DNA from: Chryseobacterium gleum
GTDB taxonomy: Bacteria > Bacteroidota > Bacteroidia > Flavobacteriales > Weeksellaceae
Assembly (NCBI RefSeq): GCF_900636535.1
Contig: NZ_LR134289.1
Coordinates: forward strand, 4,357,001 to 4,421,000
DNA: 64,000 bases
Direction: 5' to 3'
The notes beneath the pieces are model-generated. The model worked only from the letters and a program-made list of their open reading frames with translations. It was not told where the DNA came from and made no database searches. This document shows positions 34,650 through 43,926 of the stretch, in pieces. How positions within the stretch are numbered: position 1 is the first letter of the stretch; each line of letters begins with the position of its first letter. The position numbers were made by a program, and so were the translations under genes.

Positions 34650-35426
34650 ATGTATTTTTTAATTCAGGCTAATGTCTATTTAGATCCGGATCACTATAAA
34701 ATCTTTGATGCATTGGAAGAATTGAATATAGATTATGACGTAATTAACATTCCTCCAGCCGCAGAGAAAATAGATTTCAAAACAGATAGAAAAGATGTTT
34801 TTGTATACGGTTCGGTGACAATTGCAAGATTAGCGAAACAAAATACAGACTGGTTTCCGGGTTCTTTTTACGGAGGAAATCATCTGTATGAAGTATATTC
34901 AAAATATTATGGTGAAAACCTCCTTAACTACAATGTTTCTGTTCATACAATTTCCGGACAGTTGAATTGGGAAAAAGATGAAATAAAATTCATTAAACCA
35001 TATAATGAAGCAAAAATTTTTACAGGAAAAGTTTTCACGGAAACAGAATGGAAAGATTTTGTATTTGAAGCTTTGGAATCTCAAAATAATAGAATTAATG
35101 AAGATTCGTTGATACAGGTTTCTAAAGCAAAACGAACAATAAAAGAAGCAAGACTTTGGATAGTTGGAGGGCAGATTATCGATGGAGGCTATTATAAATT
35201 TAATGATAATGCTCCTTTTGAAGAAAAAGTTTCAGAAGATGGATTAAGCTTCGCTCATGAAATGATTAAGCTTTTTAATCTTGAAGAAGCTTTTGTAATG
35301 GATATCTGTTTAACGGAAGAAGGCTGGAAAATAGTGGAAATAAATTGCATGAACAGTTCTGGATTTTATCCGAACACGAATGTGAAAAGTGTGATTAAAG
35401 CACTAAACATTTATTTTTCAAATTAA
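34650..35426 (+). CDS. ATP-grasp enzyme, R2K-clade-like
   Basis: 258 residues. Early MYFLIQANVYLDPDH, FVYGSVTIARLAKQ and FYGGNHLYEVYSKYYGENLL; C-terminal RLWIVGGQIIDGGYYKF and WKIVEINCMNSSGFYP supply the adenine and metal-binding part. The pattern matches what I know of the R2K clade of ATP-grasp proteins (relatives of CDC123), predicted to modify proteins in phage and RNA-linked contexts. Two ATP-grasp genes side by side suggest they act in sequence or on related targets. Confidence 0.75.
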   Translation: MYFLIQANVYLDPDHYKIFDALEELNIDYDVINIPPAAEKIDFKTDRKDVFVYGSVTIARLAKQNTDWFPGSFYGGNHLYEVYSKYYGENLLNYNVSVHTISGQLNWEKDEIKFIKPYNEAKIFTGKVFTETEWKDFVFEALESQNNRINEDSLIQVSKAKRTIKEARLWIVGGQIIDGGYYKFNDNAPFEEKVSEDGLSFAHEMIKLFNLEEAFVMDICLTEEGWKIVEINCMNSSGFYPNTNVKSVIKALNIYFSN

Positions 35427-35437
35427 AAAAATAAATC

Positions 35438-35815
35438 ATGGAAAAAACAAAAAGATTATTATTTCTGGATGATATAAGGTATCCGATCGAGGCTTATCAT
35501 TATACGAAACAGGATATTTTCCTCAGAAGTGACTGGCACATTGTTCGGAATTACGAGCAGTTTGTCAACAGGATTTTGGAAAAAGGACTTCCGGTGATGA
35601 TCTCTTTTGACCATGATCTGGCTGATGAACATTATCTGAAACAGGATTCTCAGGAATTTGTTGAAAAAACAGGATACGACTGTGCCAAATGGCTGGTAGA
35701 ATATTGTATGGATTATTATCTGGACCTTCCAGAATTTTACTGTCATTCCATGAATCCGGTAGGTAAGAAAAATATTCTTTCCCTTTTAAAAACTTTAAAA
35801 ACTAAAACAAAATGA
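35438..35815 (+). CDS. Cyclic-phosphate-processing receiver-domain protein
   Basis: 125 residues, a stand-alone receiver-like fold: LLFLDDIRYP carries the acidic pair, MISFDHDLAD a histidine-containing strand not found in ordinary response regulators, and HSMNPVGKKNI the C-terminal lysine region. This variant family is predicted to act on RNA 2',3'-cyclic phosphate ends in RNA-repair operons. It overlaps the start of the RNA ligase gene by 4 bases, which fits an end-healing then sealing sequence. Confidence 0.82.
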   Translation: MEKTKRLLFLDDIRYPIEAYHYTKQDIFLRSDWHIVRNYEQFVNRILEKGLPVMISFDHDLADEHYLKQDSQEFVEKTGYDCAKWLVEYCMDYYLDLPEFYCHSMNPVGKKNILSLLKTLKTKTK

Positions 35816-36828
35816 TTTTCAAAACATATAATTCTATAGAAAATGTTTACCAGGCCCGCGTGATCGAACAGATCAGGATGCAGGGTTTTGGGGATGAGGT
35901 TTTCATAGTACAGGAAAAAGTTCACGGCGCTAATTTCTCTTTCTTTACCGACGGAAAGAAAATTAAAATCGCGAAGAGAACTGCTTTCATCGAAAAAGAT
36001 GAGAAATTTTTCAATGCCCATCAGATGTTGGAACGCTACAGAAAAAATGTAATGGCAGTATTTCAAAAAGTGAGAACCATCCACCCGGATGTAGAAACTG
36101 TCGTAATCTACGGTGAATTGTTCGGTGGTGGCTACAAACATAAAGAGGTAGAACCTGTAAAAGATGCAGTGAAAGTGCAGAATGGCATTGAGTATGCCCC
36201 TTACAACGAATTTTACGCTTTCGATGTCAAGTTGAATGGAATTACCTATATGGATACAGAAGTTGTCAATCAGATTTTTGAAGAAACAGGATTTTTCTAT
36301 GCTAAAACCTTGTTTCAAGGGACTCTGGAAGAAGCTTTGAAATTTCCCAATGCTTTTAATTCATACATTCCAGCCTGGCTTGGACTACCTGATTTAGAAG
36401 ACAATATGTGTGAAGGTACCATCGTGAAAACTTTGAAAACCAGATATTTTGGAAACGGCGCAAGAGTCATTCTGAAAAATAAGAATGAAAAATGGATCGA
36501 AAAATCCAAAATGGTTAAAAAACAGGCGAAAGCTATTCATAAGCAGGTTCATTTCAGTGAAAAGGCGCAGGAAATATGGGAAGAAATTCAAAAATATGCG
36601 ACTGTCAACAGATTAAATAATGTGGTCAGCAAAATCGGTGAATTCGAACCTAAAATAATAGGTAAGGTAATTGGCCTTTTTGCTCAGGATATTTTGGAAG
36701 ACTTCGAGAAAGACTTTCCGGTGGCTTTCACCAGCATTGAAAAAGAGGAACAGAAAAGGATCAACAAAAAGTTGAATTCTTTTGTGATTGATTTTATAAA
36801 AGAAGAGTTGTTGACTCTTAAAGTGTAG
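35812..36828 (+). CDS. RNA ligase, Rnl2/DRB0094-like
   Basis: Seals 3'-OH/5'-phosphate RNA ends. 338 residues. Nucleotidyltransferase motifs in order: motif I KVHGANFSF with the adenylated lysine near residue 41, motif III VIYGELFGGG near 105 and FYAFDVKL near 138, motif IV CEGTIVKT near 201, motif V VILKNKNEKW near 223, then a helical C-terminal domain of about 110 residues. Family members repair nicked RNA, including anticodon-loop breaks in tRNA. It lies 2.6 kb after an array of unusual tRNAs and in one operon with the cyclic-phosphate protein. Confidence 0.9.
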   Translation: MIFKTYNSIENVYQARVIEQIRMQGFGDEVFIVQEKVHGANFSFFTDGKKIKIAKRTAFIEKDEKFFNAHQMLERYRKNVMAVFQKVRTIHPDVETVVIYGELFGGGYKHKEVEPVKDAVKVQNGIEYAPYNEFYAFDVKLNGITYMDTEVVNQIFEETGFFYAKTLFQGTLEEALKFPNAFNSYIPAWLGLPDLEDNMCEGTIVKTLKTRYFGNGARVILKNKNEKWIEKSKMVKKQAKAIHKQVHFSEKAQEIWEEIQKYATVNRLNNVVSKIGEFEPKIIGKVIGLFAQDILEDFEKDFPVAFTSIEKEEQKRINKKLNSFVIDFIKEELLTLKV

Positions 36829-36941
36829 TTTCGGTAATTCATTTTACCGGAACTTTTTTATGTATAAACGTAACTATCAAAGTCAGAAGAACGAAAACAC
36901 TTCATTGTAGTTAAGAGAAATAGAACTACTGAAAGTGTGAC

Positions 36942-37000
36942 AATTCCTATCCTTTGGAGGGGTGGCGAAATTCAAAGAATTTTTTGACGGGGTGGTTTTA
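36942..37000. repeat. Intergenic palindromic repeat, copy 2
   Basis: CTTTGGAGGGG, AAATTCAAAGAATTT and TTTGACGGGGTGG match the element at 15685-15737. Confidence 0.6.
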
Positions 37001-37023
37001 AAAAGAAAAAAACAATTAAAAAA

Positions 37024-37584
37024 ATGAAACCCAATATATTTTTTACAGCAGACCATCATTTTGGTCATGAGAATATTATAAAATTTTCAGAGAGACCTTT
37101 TGAATCATTGGACCATATGAATGAAGAACTCATAAAAAGGTGGAACGAGAAAGTTGAACCCGGTGATACGGTCTACCATTTAGGAGATATGAGTTTAGGA
37201 AAACCGGATTTTACAAAAGAAGTTTTAGATCAGTTACATGGCAATATCCATTTGATTAAAGGCAATCATGAAGGAGCCGCTTTAACGTATCCCAAACGAT
37301 TTACTTCTATCAGAGATTACCATGAACTGAAAATTGATGAACCGGATAACAGTAATGGAAAGCAGAAAATTATTCTTTTCCACTACGCGATGCGCACCTG
37401 GAATGACTCACACCGCGGAGTATGGCAATTATACGGCCATTCACACGGAACATTACCGGATGATGAGAAAGCTCTGAGTTTTGATGTTGGGGTAGACTGT
37501 CACAATTTTTATCCGGTTTCCTACGAGGAAGTCAAAGAATTGATGAAAAAGAAAAAATGGGTGGCTCCATTTGCTTCGAGGTGA
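37024..37584 (+). CDS. Calcineurin-like metallophosphoesterase
   Basis: 186 residues with the full two-metal motif set: FTADHHFGHENII, YHLGDMSLG, LIKGNHE, LFHYAM and LYGHSHG. Small enzymes of this type hydrolyse phosphomono- or diesters, including RNA cyclic phosphates, making this a plausible RNA end-healing step. It is 196 bases after the ligase, with an intergenic repeat in between, so it may have its own promoter. Confidence 0.88.
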   Translation: MKPNIFFTADHHFGHENIIKFSERPFESLDHMNEELIKRWNEKVEPGDTVYHLGDMSLGKPDFTKEVLDQLHGNIHLIKGNHEGAALTYPKRFTSIRDYHELKIDEPDNSNGKQKIILFHYAMRTWNDSHRGVWQLYGHSHGTLPDDEKALSFDVGVDCHNFYPVSYEEVKELMKKKKWVAPFASR

Positions 37585-37667
37585 TTGGAAATTAAACTAA
37601 ATCCGGAAGCAGATGACACGGTAGAAGACTTCCATCTTCCACCTTTTAACAATTAAATTATAAACAA

Positions 37668-38219
37668 GTGAAAACAACAGAAAATATATTAATCGTAGAC
37701 CTTGAAGCAACGTGTTGGGAAAACCGTCCGCCAAGAGGTCAGGAAAGTGAGATCATCGAAATCGGTGTGTGTATCATGAATGCAAAAACCGGAAAGATCT
37801 CCAAAAGTGAAGGAATTTTAATAAAACCACAGCATTCAAAAGTAAGCCCGTTCTGTACCGAGCTGACCACCATTACCCAAAGTATGCTGGATCATGAAGG
37901 AATTATGCTGGATGATGCCTTCGATATCCTGAGAGCAGAATATGATTCGGAAGAACTTACATGGGCCAGCTACGGAAATTATGATCTGAATATGCTTCAA
38001 AACCAGGCAAGAAGATTCTACACAGATTATCCGATGAGTGATGACCACATCAATGTGAAGACACTATTCGGTGAAATTCACCCTACTATCAGAAAAAGTG
38101 TAGGAATGCAAAGGGCTTTGGGAGAATTGGGCTTTACATTGGAAGGTACACACCACAGAGGAGTAGATGATGCAAGGAATATTGCAAAAATTCTGCATTG
38201 GTGCCTGAAGAATTATTAA
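37668..38219 (+). CDS. DEDDh 3'-5' exonuclease (KapD/ERI-1-like)
   Basis: 183 residues from a GTG start. Exo I is LIVDLEATCWE (D and E), Exo II near YGNYDLNMLQNQ (D), Exo III HHRGVDDARNIAKI (H and D). The closest architecture is the KapD/ERI-1 group, which trims RNA 3' ends. Last plus-strand gene of the RNA-repair run and followed by a terminator. Confidence 0.87.
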   Translation: MKTTENILIVDLEATCWENRPPRGQESEIIEIGVCIMNAKTGKISKSEGILIKPQHSKVSPFCTELTTITQSMLDHEGIMLDDAFDILRAEYDSEELTWASYGNYDLNMLQNQARRFYTDYPMSDDHINVKTLFGEIHPTIRKSVGMQRALGELGFTLEGTHHRGVDDARNIAKILHWCLKNY

Positions 38220-38245
38220 TCCTGAATAGAATAGATTTGCAAATG

Positions 38246-38280
38246 AGACTGTCCCAAATAATGAGGCAGTCTTTTATTTT
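38246..38280. terminator. Terminator between convergent genes
   Basis: Stem AGACTG / CAGTCT with a 15-base loop and T-rich tail, between the exonuclease and the minus-strand hydrolase. Confidence 0.65.
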
Positions 38281-39176
38281 GTTAAACCATATATTTTAGT
38301 ACTGATAGAATCATAAAGTTCCACCGGAATAGAATGTCCCATTCCTTCAATTACTATTAATTCAGAACCAGAAATAGAATCCGCAATATCTTTTCCGCAA
38401 TCAGAGTGAAAGATCAGATCATCTGTTCCATGAATAATCATGGTTGGAGCAGTTATCTTTTTCAATAAGTCAGAATTATATTGAAAAGAGCCCATCGCCA
38501 AAAGTTGCCGTATGATGCCGTTTTTTGTGCTGGAACGGATAAGCTCTTCTTCAAGCAAAGCTTTTTCCTGATCCGGATCAAACAGATCTCCTTGTCCCGA
38601 TATTTTTTCTGCAAAATGTATTTTTGCTCTTAAATATCCTTCCCTGTCAACATTTGGATCAGCAGCAGGCTGAGTCATCATCGCCATAATTTCAGGGTCC
38701 GGCTTAGGAAGAGAAGGGTTTAAAGAGGTTGACATGATGATGGTTAATGACAAAACTCTTTCGGGATAATTTGAACCTAAAAGCTGTGCAATAATTCCAC
38801 CCATTGAACGGCCTGCAATATGAGCTTTTTCAATCTTTAAATAATCAAGCAGCCCGATCACATCATTAGCCATATCCATTAATGAATAAGGAATACCTTC
38901 TTTACTGAGAGCAGCAAAAACCTCTTCAATGCTTTTATCTGCAGGAATTTCCCGCTTTGCATTATAGACAGAACATCCCGAATCCCTGTTATCAAAACGA
39001 ATCACCCTGAATCCTTTTTCAACCAGAAGATTACAGAAAGCAATATCCCAACGAATCATCTGACTTCCTAATCCGGAAATCAGGATTATATTTTCTGTAT
39101 TTTTCTCACCAAAGATCTCATAACAAAGATCTGCTTCACCAATTCTGACTATCTCCATTTTAATATCTTTTTCCAT
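38274..39176 (-). CDS. Alpha/beta-fold hydrolase
   Basis: 300 residues. Oxyanion region LISGLGSQM, RFDNRDSG, nucleophile elbow GRSMGG, acid near IIHGTDDLIF and His in EGMGHSIP, so the catalytic triad is complete. Last of a four-gene minus-strand operon led by a MarR regulator; it overlaps the preceding gene. Substrate unknown. Confidence 0.87.
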   Translation of the reverse strand: MEKDIKMEIVRIGEADLCYEIFGEKNTENIILISGLGSQMIRWDIAFCNLLVEKGFRVIRFDNRDSGCSVYNAKREIPADKSIEEVFAALSKEGIPYSLMDMANDVIGLLDYLKIEKAHIAGRSMGGIIAQLLGSNYPERVLSLTIIMSTSLNPSLPKPDPEIMAMMTQPAADPNVDREGYLRAKIHFAEKISGQGDLFDPDQEKALLEEELIRSSTKNGIIRQLLAMGSFQYNSDLLKKITAPTMIIHGTDDLIFHSDCGKDIADSISGSELIVIEGMGHSIPVELYDSISTKIYGLTK

Positions 39177-39597
39177 TCAACAGTATTTCTTCCAGCGGTA
39201 AAAGCCTCGAATCTTCAATAGCGGCCATTCTGTGTCCTATAATTTTCATATACGCTTCATTCTGTTCAAAACTGAAAAAATCATTTACACTTTTCTGTCT
39301 GATCAGCATGCAAAGATCCCAATACTCATTTTCAGGACCTATCAGAAACATATCTCCTTTCCCAATGAACAAAATTTCGCCACCACTTTCCTTTAAAAAT
39401 GGCTCGGTTTCCCTGATATAAGTAAAATAAGCATCCCATCCACTGATCTTTTCATCAGGCTTCAGGTCCGGATGTGCTGAATAATCTGCTTCTTTCTTCA
39501 GTTTAATCAGATTCAGATTAATGACTGCTCCTTGTATATTTTTCATGAACAGATGCTTTCCGGCTTCAAAAGTTGGTGACAAGTATTTTTCTGACAT
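39160..39597 (-). CDS. DUF1330-like small protein
   Basis: 145 residues from the ATG at 39597 (MSEKYLSPTFEAG); a much longer in-frame extension upstream overlaps the GIY-YIG gene and is unlikely. The ferredoxin-like dimeric fold is suggested by AYFTYIRETEPFLKESGGEI and FSFEQNEAYMKII. Function unknown; operon position suggests it serves the same MarR-controlled response as the hydrolase. Confidence 0.7.
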   Translation of the reverse strand: MSEKYLSPTFEAGKHLFMKNIQGAVINLNLIKLKKEADYSAHPDLKPDEKISGWDAYFTYIRETEPFLKESGGEILFIGKGDMFLIGPENEYWDLCMLIRQKSVNDFFSFEQNEAYMKIIGHRMAAIEDSRLLPLEEILLNGKRY

Positions 39598-39601
39598 CTT
39601 T

Positions 39602-39940
39602 CTAGTATAATTGTGCATCGGACCCGGAAATATAAGCTTCTTCCGCTTTCTGTATCTCCTTACGATAGTTGATATATTCATTGTTCTGATCAGGAACAAT
39701 CATGACAAATTCAAAGATAAAGGCTTCACTTCCCAATTCTGTCCATTCCCTTTGTAGCTGAAGATTAGTGAACATTCCGCCATTTAAAAGGAATTTCATT
39801 TTATTCATCAAAGCCTCAAGATGTAAGGATCCCTGGATATACTGTTTCCCATTTGTAGTATTAGTAACCGCAAGTACCCCCATCGTTGTTTTATGGTCTT
39901 TTGCTTTTTCCCTTAGCTGTTTTTTTGCTGCATTTTTCAT
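39602..39940 (-). CDS. GIY-YIG-like protein
   Basis: 112 residues. The fold is suggested by MGVLAVTNTTNGKQYIQGS and EAFIFEFVMIV, but the Tyr and Glu positions of active GIY-YIG nucleases are partly replaced, as in a group of small Bacteroidetes proteins encoded beside transcription factors. Probably not a nuclease. Starts 6 bases after the MarR gene stop codon. Confidence 0.7.
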   Translation of the reverse strand: MKNAAKKQLREKAKDHKTTMGVLAVTNTTNGKQYIQGSLHLEALMNKMKFLLNGGMFTNLQLQREWTELGSEAFIFEFVMIVPDQNNEYINYRKEIQKAEEAYISGSDAQLY

Positions 39941-39946
39941 TGATGA

Positions 39947-40372
39947 TTATTGTATATTTCCTCCAAGATCAAATAAAAATTCATTTACTGTTTTTAAAGA
40001 TTTACTCTTTCTGGAAGGAAGGATTTCTTTTGTAATATATTCGGCGCTTAGTGTAGCTTCTTCAAATATCTTTTTACCATTAGCTGTAATTACAACATAG
40101 CTGACGCGGGCATCTCTTTCGTTGGCTTCTCTTGCTACCAAACCTATTTTTTCAAGAGGATTCAATAAACGGGTCACTCCAGATGCCGTAAGTCCGGTTT
40201 TTTCGGCAAGATCTATCCTCCGCATCTTACCCTGAGGAGAAGAACTGAGAAGATAAAGTATAACAAAGTCATTGAGTCCCAAACCATGAGCACCCAGAGA
40301 ATCAAACCTTCTGGCAATTTCAGATTGCAGTTTATTAAGGTTGATTAAAAATAATAATTCATTGCTTATCAT
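39947..40372 (-). CDS. MarR family transcriptional regulator
   Basis: 141 residues. Winged-helix core: RIDLAEKTGLTASGVTRLLN is the recognition region and LVAREANERDARVSYVVIT the wing with the conserved DxR. It heads the operon GIY-YIG, DUF1330, hydrolase and probably represses it in response to a small molecule. Confidence 0.88.
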   Translation of the reverse strand: MISNELLFLINLNKLQSEIARRFDSLGAHGLGLNDFVILYLLSSSPQGKMRRIDLAEKTGLTASGVTRLLNPLEKIGLVAREANERDARVSYVVITANGKKIFEEATLSAEYITKEILPSRKSKSLKTVNEFLFDLGGNIQ

Positions 40373-40729
40373 TGAAAAGTATTTGATTAGTCAAGTATTT
40401 TATTTTGCAAATATATTAAATTAAATGAATTACAATGCATGTTTTAATATTTTAGAAAAAATTAACGTATCAGTGTAGGTAAATGATTTTATGATGTGAC
40501 TGTATAATTTTTAAAATTAAGACACCAAATGTTGTGTAAATATCAAAGTACAGGGCTTTTAACCAATTTTTTATCATTATATCTTTAAACAGAGAATTAT
40601 TTTTATGTAATCAAATATATTATAACAGCCGTTTTATTAACTTAATATTTTGTTAAAAAAGTCACTTTTAAGGGATAATTTACTGTCTGTCAGCCAATAT
40701 TTTTTAATTTAGCTGATAAGAATGAATTT

Positions 40730-40903
40730 ATGCTTATTGAAGGAGATTTTAGGACAAAATTTTTAAACTGCAAAATAAATGAAATTGTGCTGTTTTTAAA
40801 AAAACTTTCAAAAAATAAAAAAGAAGATACTGCTCTTTTCAAAAAATATATCAATAAAGAACGGAATCAAAAGGTGATCTTATCAGGATGTTTATCATCG
40901 TGA
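40730..40903 (+). CDS. Possible small protein, 57 residues
   Basis: ATG at 40730 opens MLIEGDFRTKFLNCKINEIV and ends ILSGCLSS at 40903. Lysine-rich, in a 740-base gap between MarR and the HEAT-like gene that otherwise shows only A/T-rich sequence and a promoter (TAGCTTTG near 41057). No relative recognised. Confidence 0.3.
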   Translation: MLIEGDFRTKFLNCKINEIVLFLKKLSKNKKEDTALFKKYINKERNQKVILSGCLSS

Positions 40904-41111
40904 TTTGATCAGGTTCATGTATCGGGTATCTTTTTTTTCGGGTTCCGTTTGCAACAAAACATTTCAGATGTGACATCGTACTCTGTAAAAAAGTATACGT
41001 CTTTTGATGCATAAATGAATCGAAACTTAAGACGGCAACTTGTGGCATAGCTTTGAAACTTTAATGGATAACAAATAACCTGAAAACAACTATATATCAA
41101 ATTGAAAGCAC

Positions 41112-43808
41112 ATGAAAGAAAGACTTTATGAGATCCTTAATGAGGAAAAAATACATGAGATTATCCCTTTTCTGAAGCAGCTTAGCATTGAGGAAAGAAA
41201 AACACTGGTGCCGTCTATAAAGAAAATGGACCGGGAGATCAGCAAGATCGTAATGACTAAAAACTCTTACCACACCGCAGGTTCTGTCAATCAGCACTCT
41301 ATTATTAATATTGCTTCATTTGTCTGCATGGATAAGAAAAATTTCGGTAAAAATTACTGGAGTCTTTTCCGGAATGCAGAACAGACCGAACAGATTTTGG
41401 AGTGGGGCTGTCCCGAATGGTTTTCAGACTTTATCAACGAATCTGTAGAAGCTGACTTTACCGCATTTAATTATAAAGATATTTTAGGATGGACAGAAAA
41501 AGGCTATGTACAACCGAAACCTCAATTGCTGGGACACCACCTGAGCAATTATCCGGCTGATCTTGATCATTATCCTGAAACCCTGAATACCCATTTCTGG
41601 TATCTGTGTAAATATCCTTCCAAATCCTTACCTTTTCGTAAAGAATGGTTTCCTATTGTTCAGAAGCTCATTGCAGACAAAAAAATTGATAGAAAAAGAT
41701 TTCTGAGAGAATGTCTTCTGGCCTCCAACAGAAACTTTAATAAAAATGTGACAGGCTGGTTTATGGATGCATTTACTTCCTTAAAGCCAACGGAAGAAGA
41801 ATTGTCTGATCTGCAGGAAGAATTGCTTGCTGGCCTGACATCTTCCCAGTCGAAAGCGGTGAATACCATCTTATCACATCTTAAAAAAATTGCAGGAATT
41901 GCTGATTTCAAAAGTGAGGAATTTTCGCATTACCTCCCGAATCTCCTGAGCACAGAAGTGAAAACAGTAGTCGTTTCAAGCTTAGGGCTTACTGAAAAAA
42001 TATTCCAGAGAAGAAAAATAAACCCGGAACTGCTGGGAATGGCTTTATGTACGGCATTTGTAAGTAAAGACAATGGCATACAGTCAAAGGCAGCTAAGAT
42101 TATCTTGAAATACATTCCTGTTTCTGAAAATATGATTGAGGCGCTTTCTCATTATTCCGATAATATACTGACAAATATACGTCCTCTTTTGTCAAAATAT
42201 ATTGAACAGAAACAACCGCAGCTGGAGGCGATAGCTTCGGAAAAATTATATTTGACAACACCCGAAAATGCAGTCAAAGTCCTTGAGAATTTTGAAGATC
42301 TGATGCTTTATCTGCCTTTGGCTATGGATGACCCATACAGCCATCATTGTGATGTTGCTCTGTCAGGATTTATCCGTTTCGCCGGCGATGTTGATGCCGG
42401 TTCGGTGAAGTTGGTAGAACCTGTATTTCTGAAAGCCTGTAAGACAATTTCTAAGTGGGAGGTTCCCTTTCTGAATGTTTTATTGTGCAATGCCATTATC
42501 AATTATGGTTTAGAGCTGCTTGAGCAATATCCTGTTCAGCTTAAAAATCTGGAAAAAATCTACCGGAAGACACAAGAAGAAGAAGCTGAAAGAGAGTCTT
42601 ACTTAAACTATCAGAAAAAACTGGGACCAATAGAAAATGTAGGAGCAGATTGTCCTGCCAAAAGCGCATTTAAAGAGATTGCGATCTATGTCTTTCAAAA
42701 AATTAAAACCGGAAACAATATTCCTCTGTTGTTTCCCATTACCCATGCGCCATGCTGGATCTCACCTGTTACACTGGTGGAAAGATTGGAGGCATATCAG
42801 AATGCCGGTATTGAACCGCATCATCTTGATATTCAGCTGGCATTGCAGCGTTGTGCTTTAGACAATACTTCAGAAGCTATCATAGAGGTGGAGAAAAGAC
42901 TGAAAGGGGAATATAAAGACTTATTACTTTTCTTCTTTGGCAAAAATGCTGAACCTGAAGGTGAATGTAAACATCCTTCATGGTGGATGACAGCGGGGAT
43001 TACACGTTCACCGGAAACTGTATTTGAAAAATTCAGCAGTTTTGGATATGACAATATTCCTGTAGAATTCCTTTCAGGAGAATACACGTGGAGAACTATT
43101 GACAGCAGGAAAAATTCTTATTATCCCGCGGAACTTAACATTACCATTCCAAAATACCATCTTGAAAAAAGGAAAGATCCCTTGTTTATGGAATACTTTG
43201 TGGCAGAACAGAAAGAGCTTAATGAAATACCTGCCCTGATGCTGTGTTTTCCGAATACCCCGGCAAATGCTCTGGTAAAAGTAATGAAACACTGCCTTTT
43301 CTATTCAGGAATTGCTGAAGTTTATGAAAGAAGTCTGGTTCTGAATACAGCCAATGCACTTTATCAGACCAAAAAACCGCTGGATGAAATCGGGTATCTG
43401 TTCCTGGGAACTATTTTCCTTGACAGTGATAAAACTATCCGCGAAACGGCGGCTCATATGTGGCTTGAACATGTGTCTGGCCAAATAATGGATAATGCCC
43501 GTTTAGGAAGGGTGATCGGGCTCCACGAAAGATTGGAGTGGGCACCCGTTAAAAGATTAACAGATGTTATACAGCATCATATGCTGAATGTCAGTAAAAA
43601 TCATAATATTGCATTGGAAGAGCTGATTTTCAATATATTGATTCAAATGGATACACCAGTCACCAATCTGAAAAAAATTCTGGAAATCTATCATGAAGTT
43701 CTTGCACTCAACCATTCGCAAGTTCATCACAAGATAACAGAGAAAATTAACAGTTGGAAAGAAAACTCCAGTTTGAAAAAAATCTGTAATCTCCTTCTGA
43801 AAAAATAA
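41112..43808 (+). CDS. Large HEAT-like helical protein (DUF6493-like)
   Basis: 898 residues, nearly all helical, with repeated helix pairs suggestive of HEAT/ARM solenoids (KAVNTILSHLKKIAGIADF, AAKIILKYIPVSENMIEALS). No signal peptide. The N-terminus (LYEILNEEKIHEIIPFLKQL) fits the DUF6493 proteins I know from Bacteroidetes, but this is by eye. It sits between the RNA-repair run and the TROVE gene, and TROVE proteins also use HEAT-like repeats; a link is possible but unproven. A TAGCTTTG promoter box lies about 55 bases upstream. Confidence 0.7.
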   Translation: MKERLYEILNEEKIHEIIPFLKQLSIEERKTLVPSIKKMDREISKIVMTKNSYHTAGSVNQHSIINIASFVCMDKKNFGKNYWSLFRNAEQTEQILEWGCPEWFSDFINESVEADFTAFNYKDILGWTEKGYVQPKPQLLGHHLSNYPADLDHYPETLNTHFWYLCKYPSKSLPFRKEWFPIVQKLIADKKIDRKRFLRECLLASNRNFNKNVTGWFMDAFTSLKPTEEELSDLQEELLAGLTSSQSKAVNTILSHLKKIAGIADFKSEEFSHYLPNLLSTEVKTVVVSSLGLTEKIFQRRKINPELLGMALCTAFVSKDNGIQSKAAKIILKYIPVSENMIEALSHYSDNILTNIRPLLSKYIEQKQPQLEAIASEKLYLTTPENAVKVLENFEDLMLYLPLAMDDPYSHHCDVALSGFIRFAGDVDAGSVKLVEPVFLKACKTISKWEVPFLNVLLCNAIINYGLELLEQYPVQLKNLEKIYRKTQEEEAERESYLNYQKKLGPIENVGADCPAKSAFKEIAIYVFQKIKTGNNIPLLFPITHAPCWISPVTLVERLEAYQNAGIEPHHLDIQLALQRCALDNTSEAIIEVEKRLKGEYKDLLLFFFGKNAEPEGECKHPSWWMTAGITRSPETVFEKFSSFGYDNIPVEFLSGEYTWRTIDSRKNSYYPAELNITIPKYHLEKRKDPLFMEYFVAEQKELNEIPALMLCFPNTPANALVKVMKHCLFYSGIAEVYERSLVLNTANALYQTKKPLDEIGYLFLGTIFLDSDKTIRETAAHMWLEHVSGQIMDNARLGRVIGLHERLEWAPVKRLTDVIQHHMLNVSKNHNIALEELIFNILIQMDTPVTNLKKILEIYHEVLALNHSQVHHKITEKINSWKENSSLKKICNLLLKK

Positions 43809-43844
43809 TAAGATTTTTGATACATATCTTGTTATTGAAAATAC

Positions 43845-43905
43845 AAAGACGCAAAAACCAGGTTTTGTTAATGAAAACTTTGACCGGGTTCTTGCGTCTC
43901 TTTTT
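43845..43905. repeat. Intergenic hairpin, likely bidirectional terminator
   Basis: Arms AGACGCAA / TTGCGTCT followed by TCTTTTT, between convergent genes. Related to the hairpin at 21397-21501. Confidence 0.55.
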
Positions 43906-43926
43906 ATCCAATCTGAAGGAGTTCTG

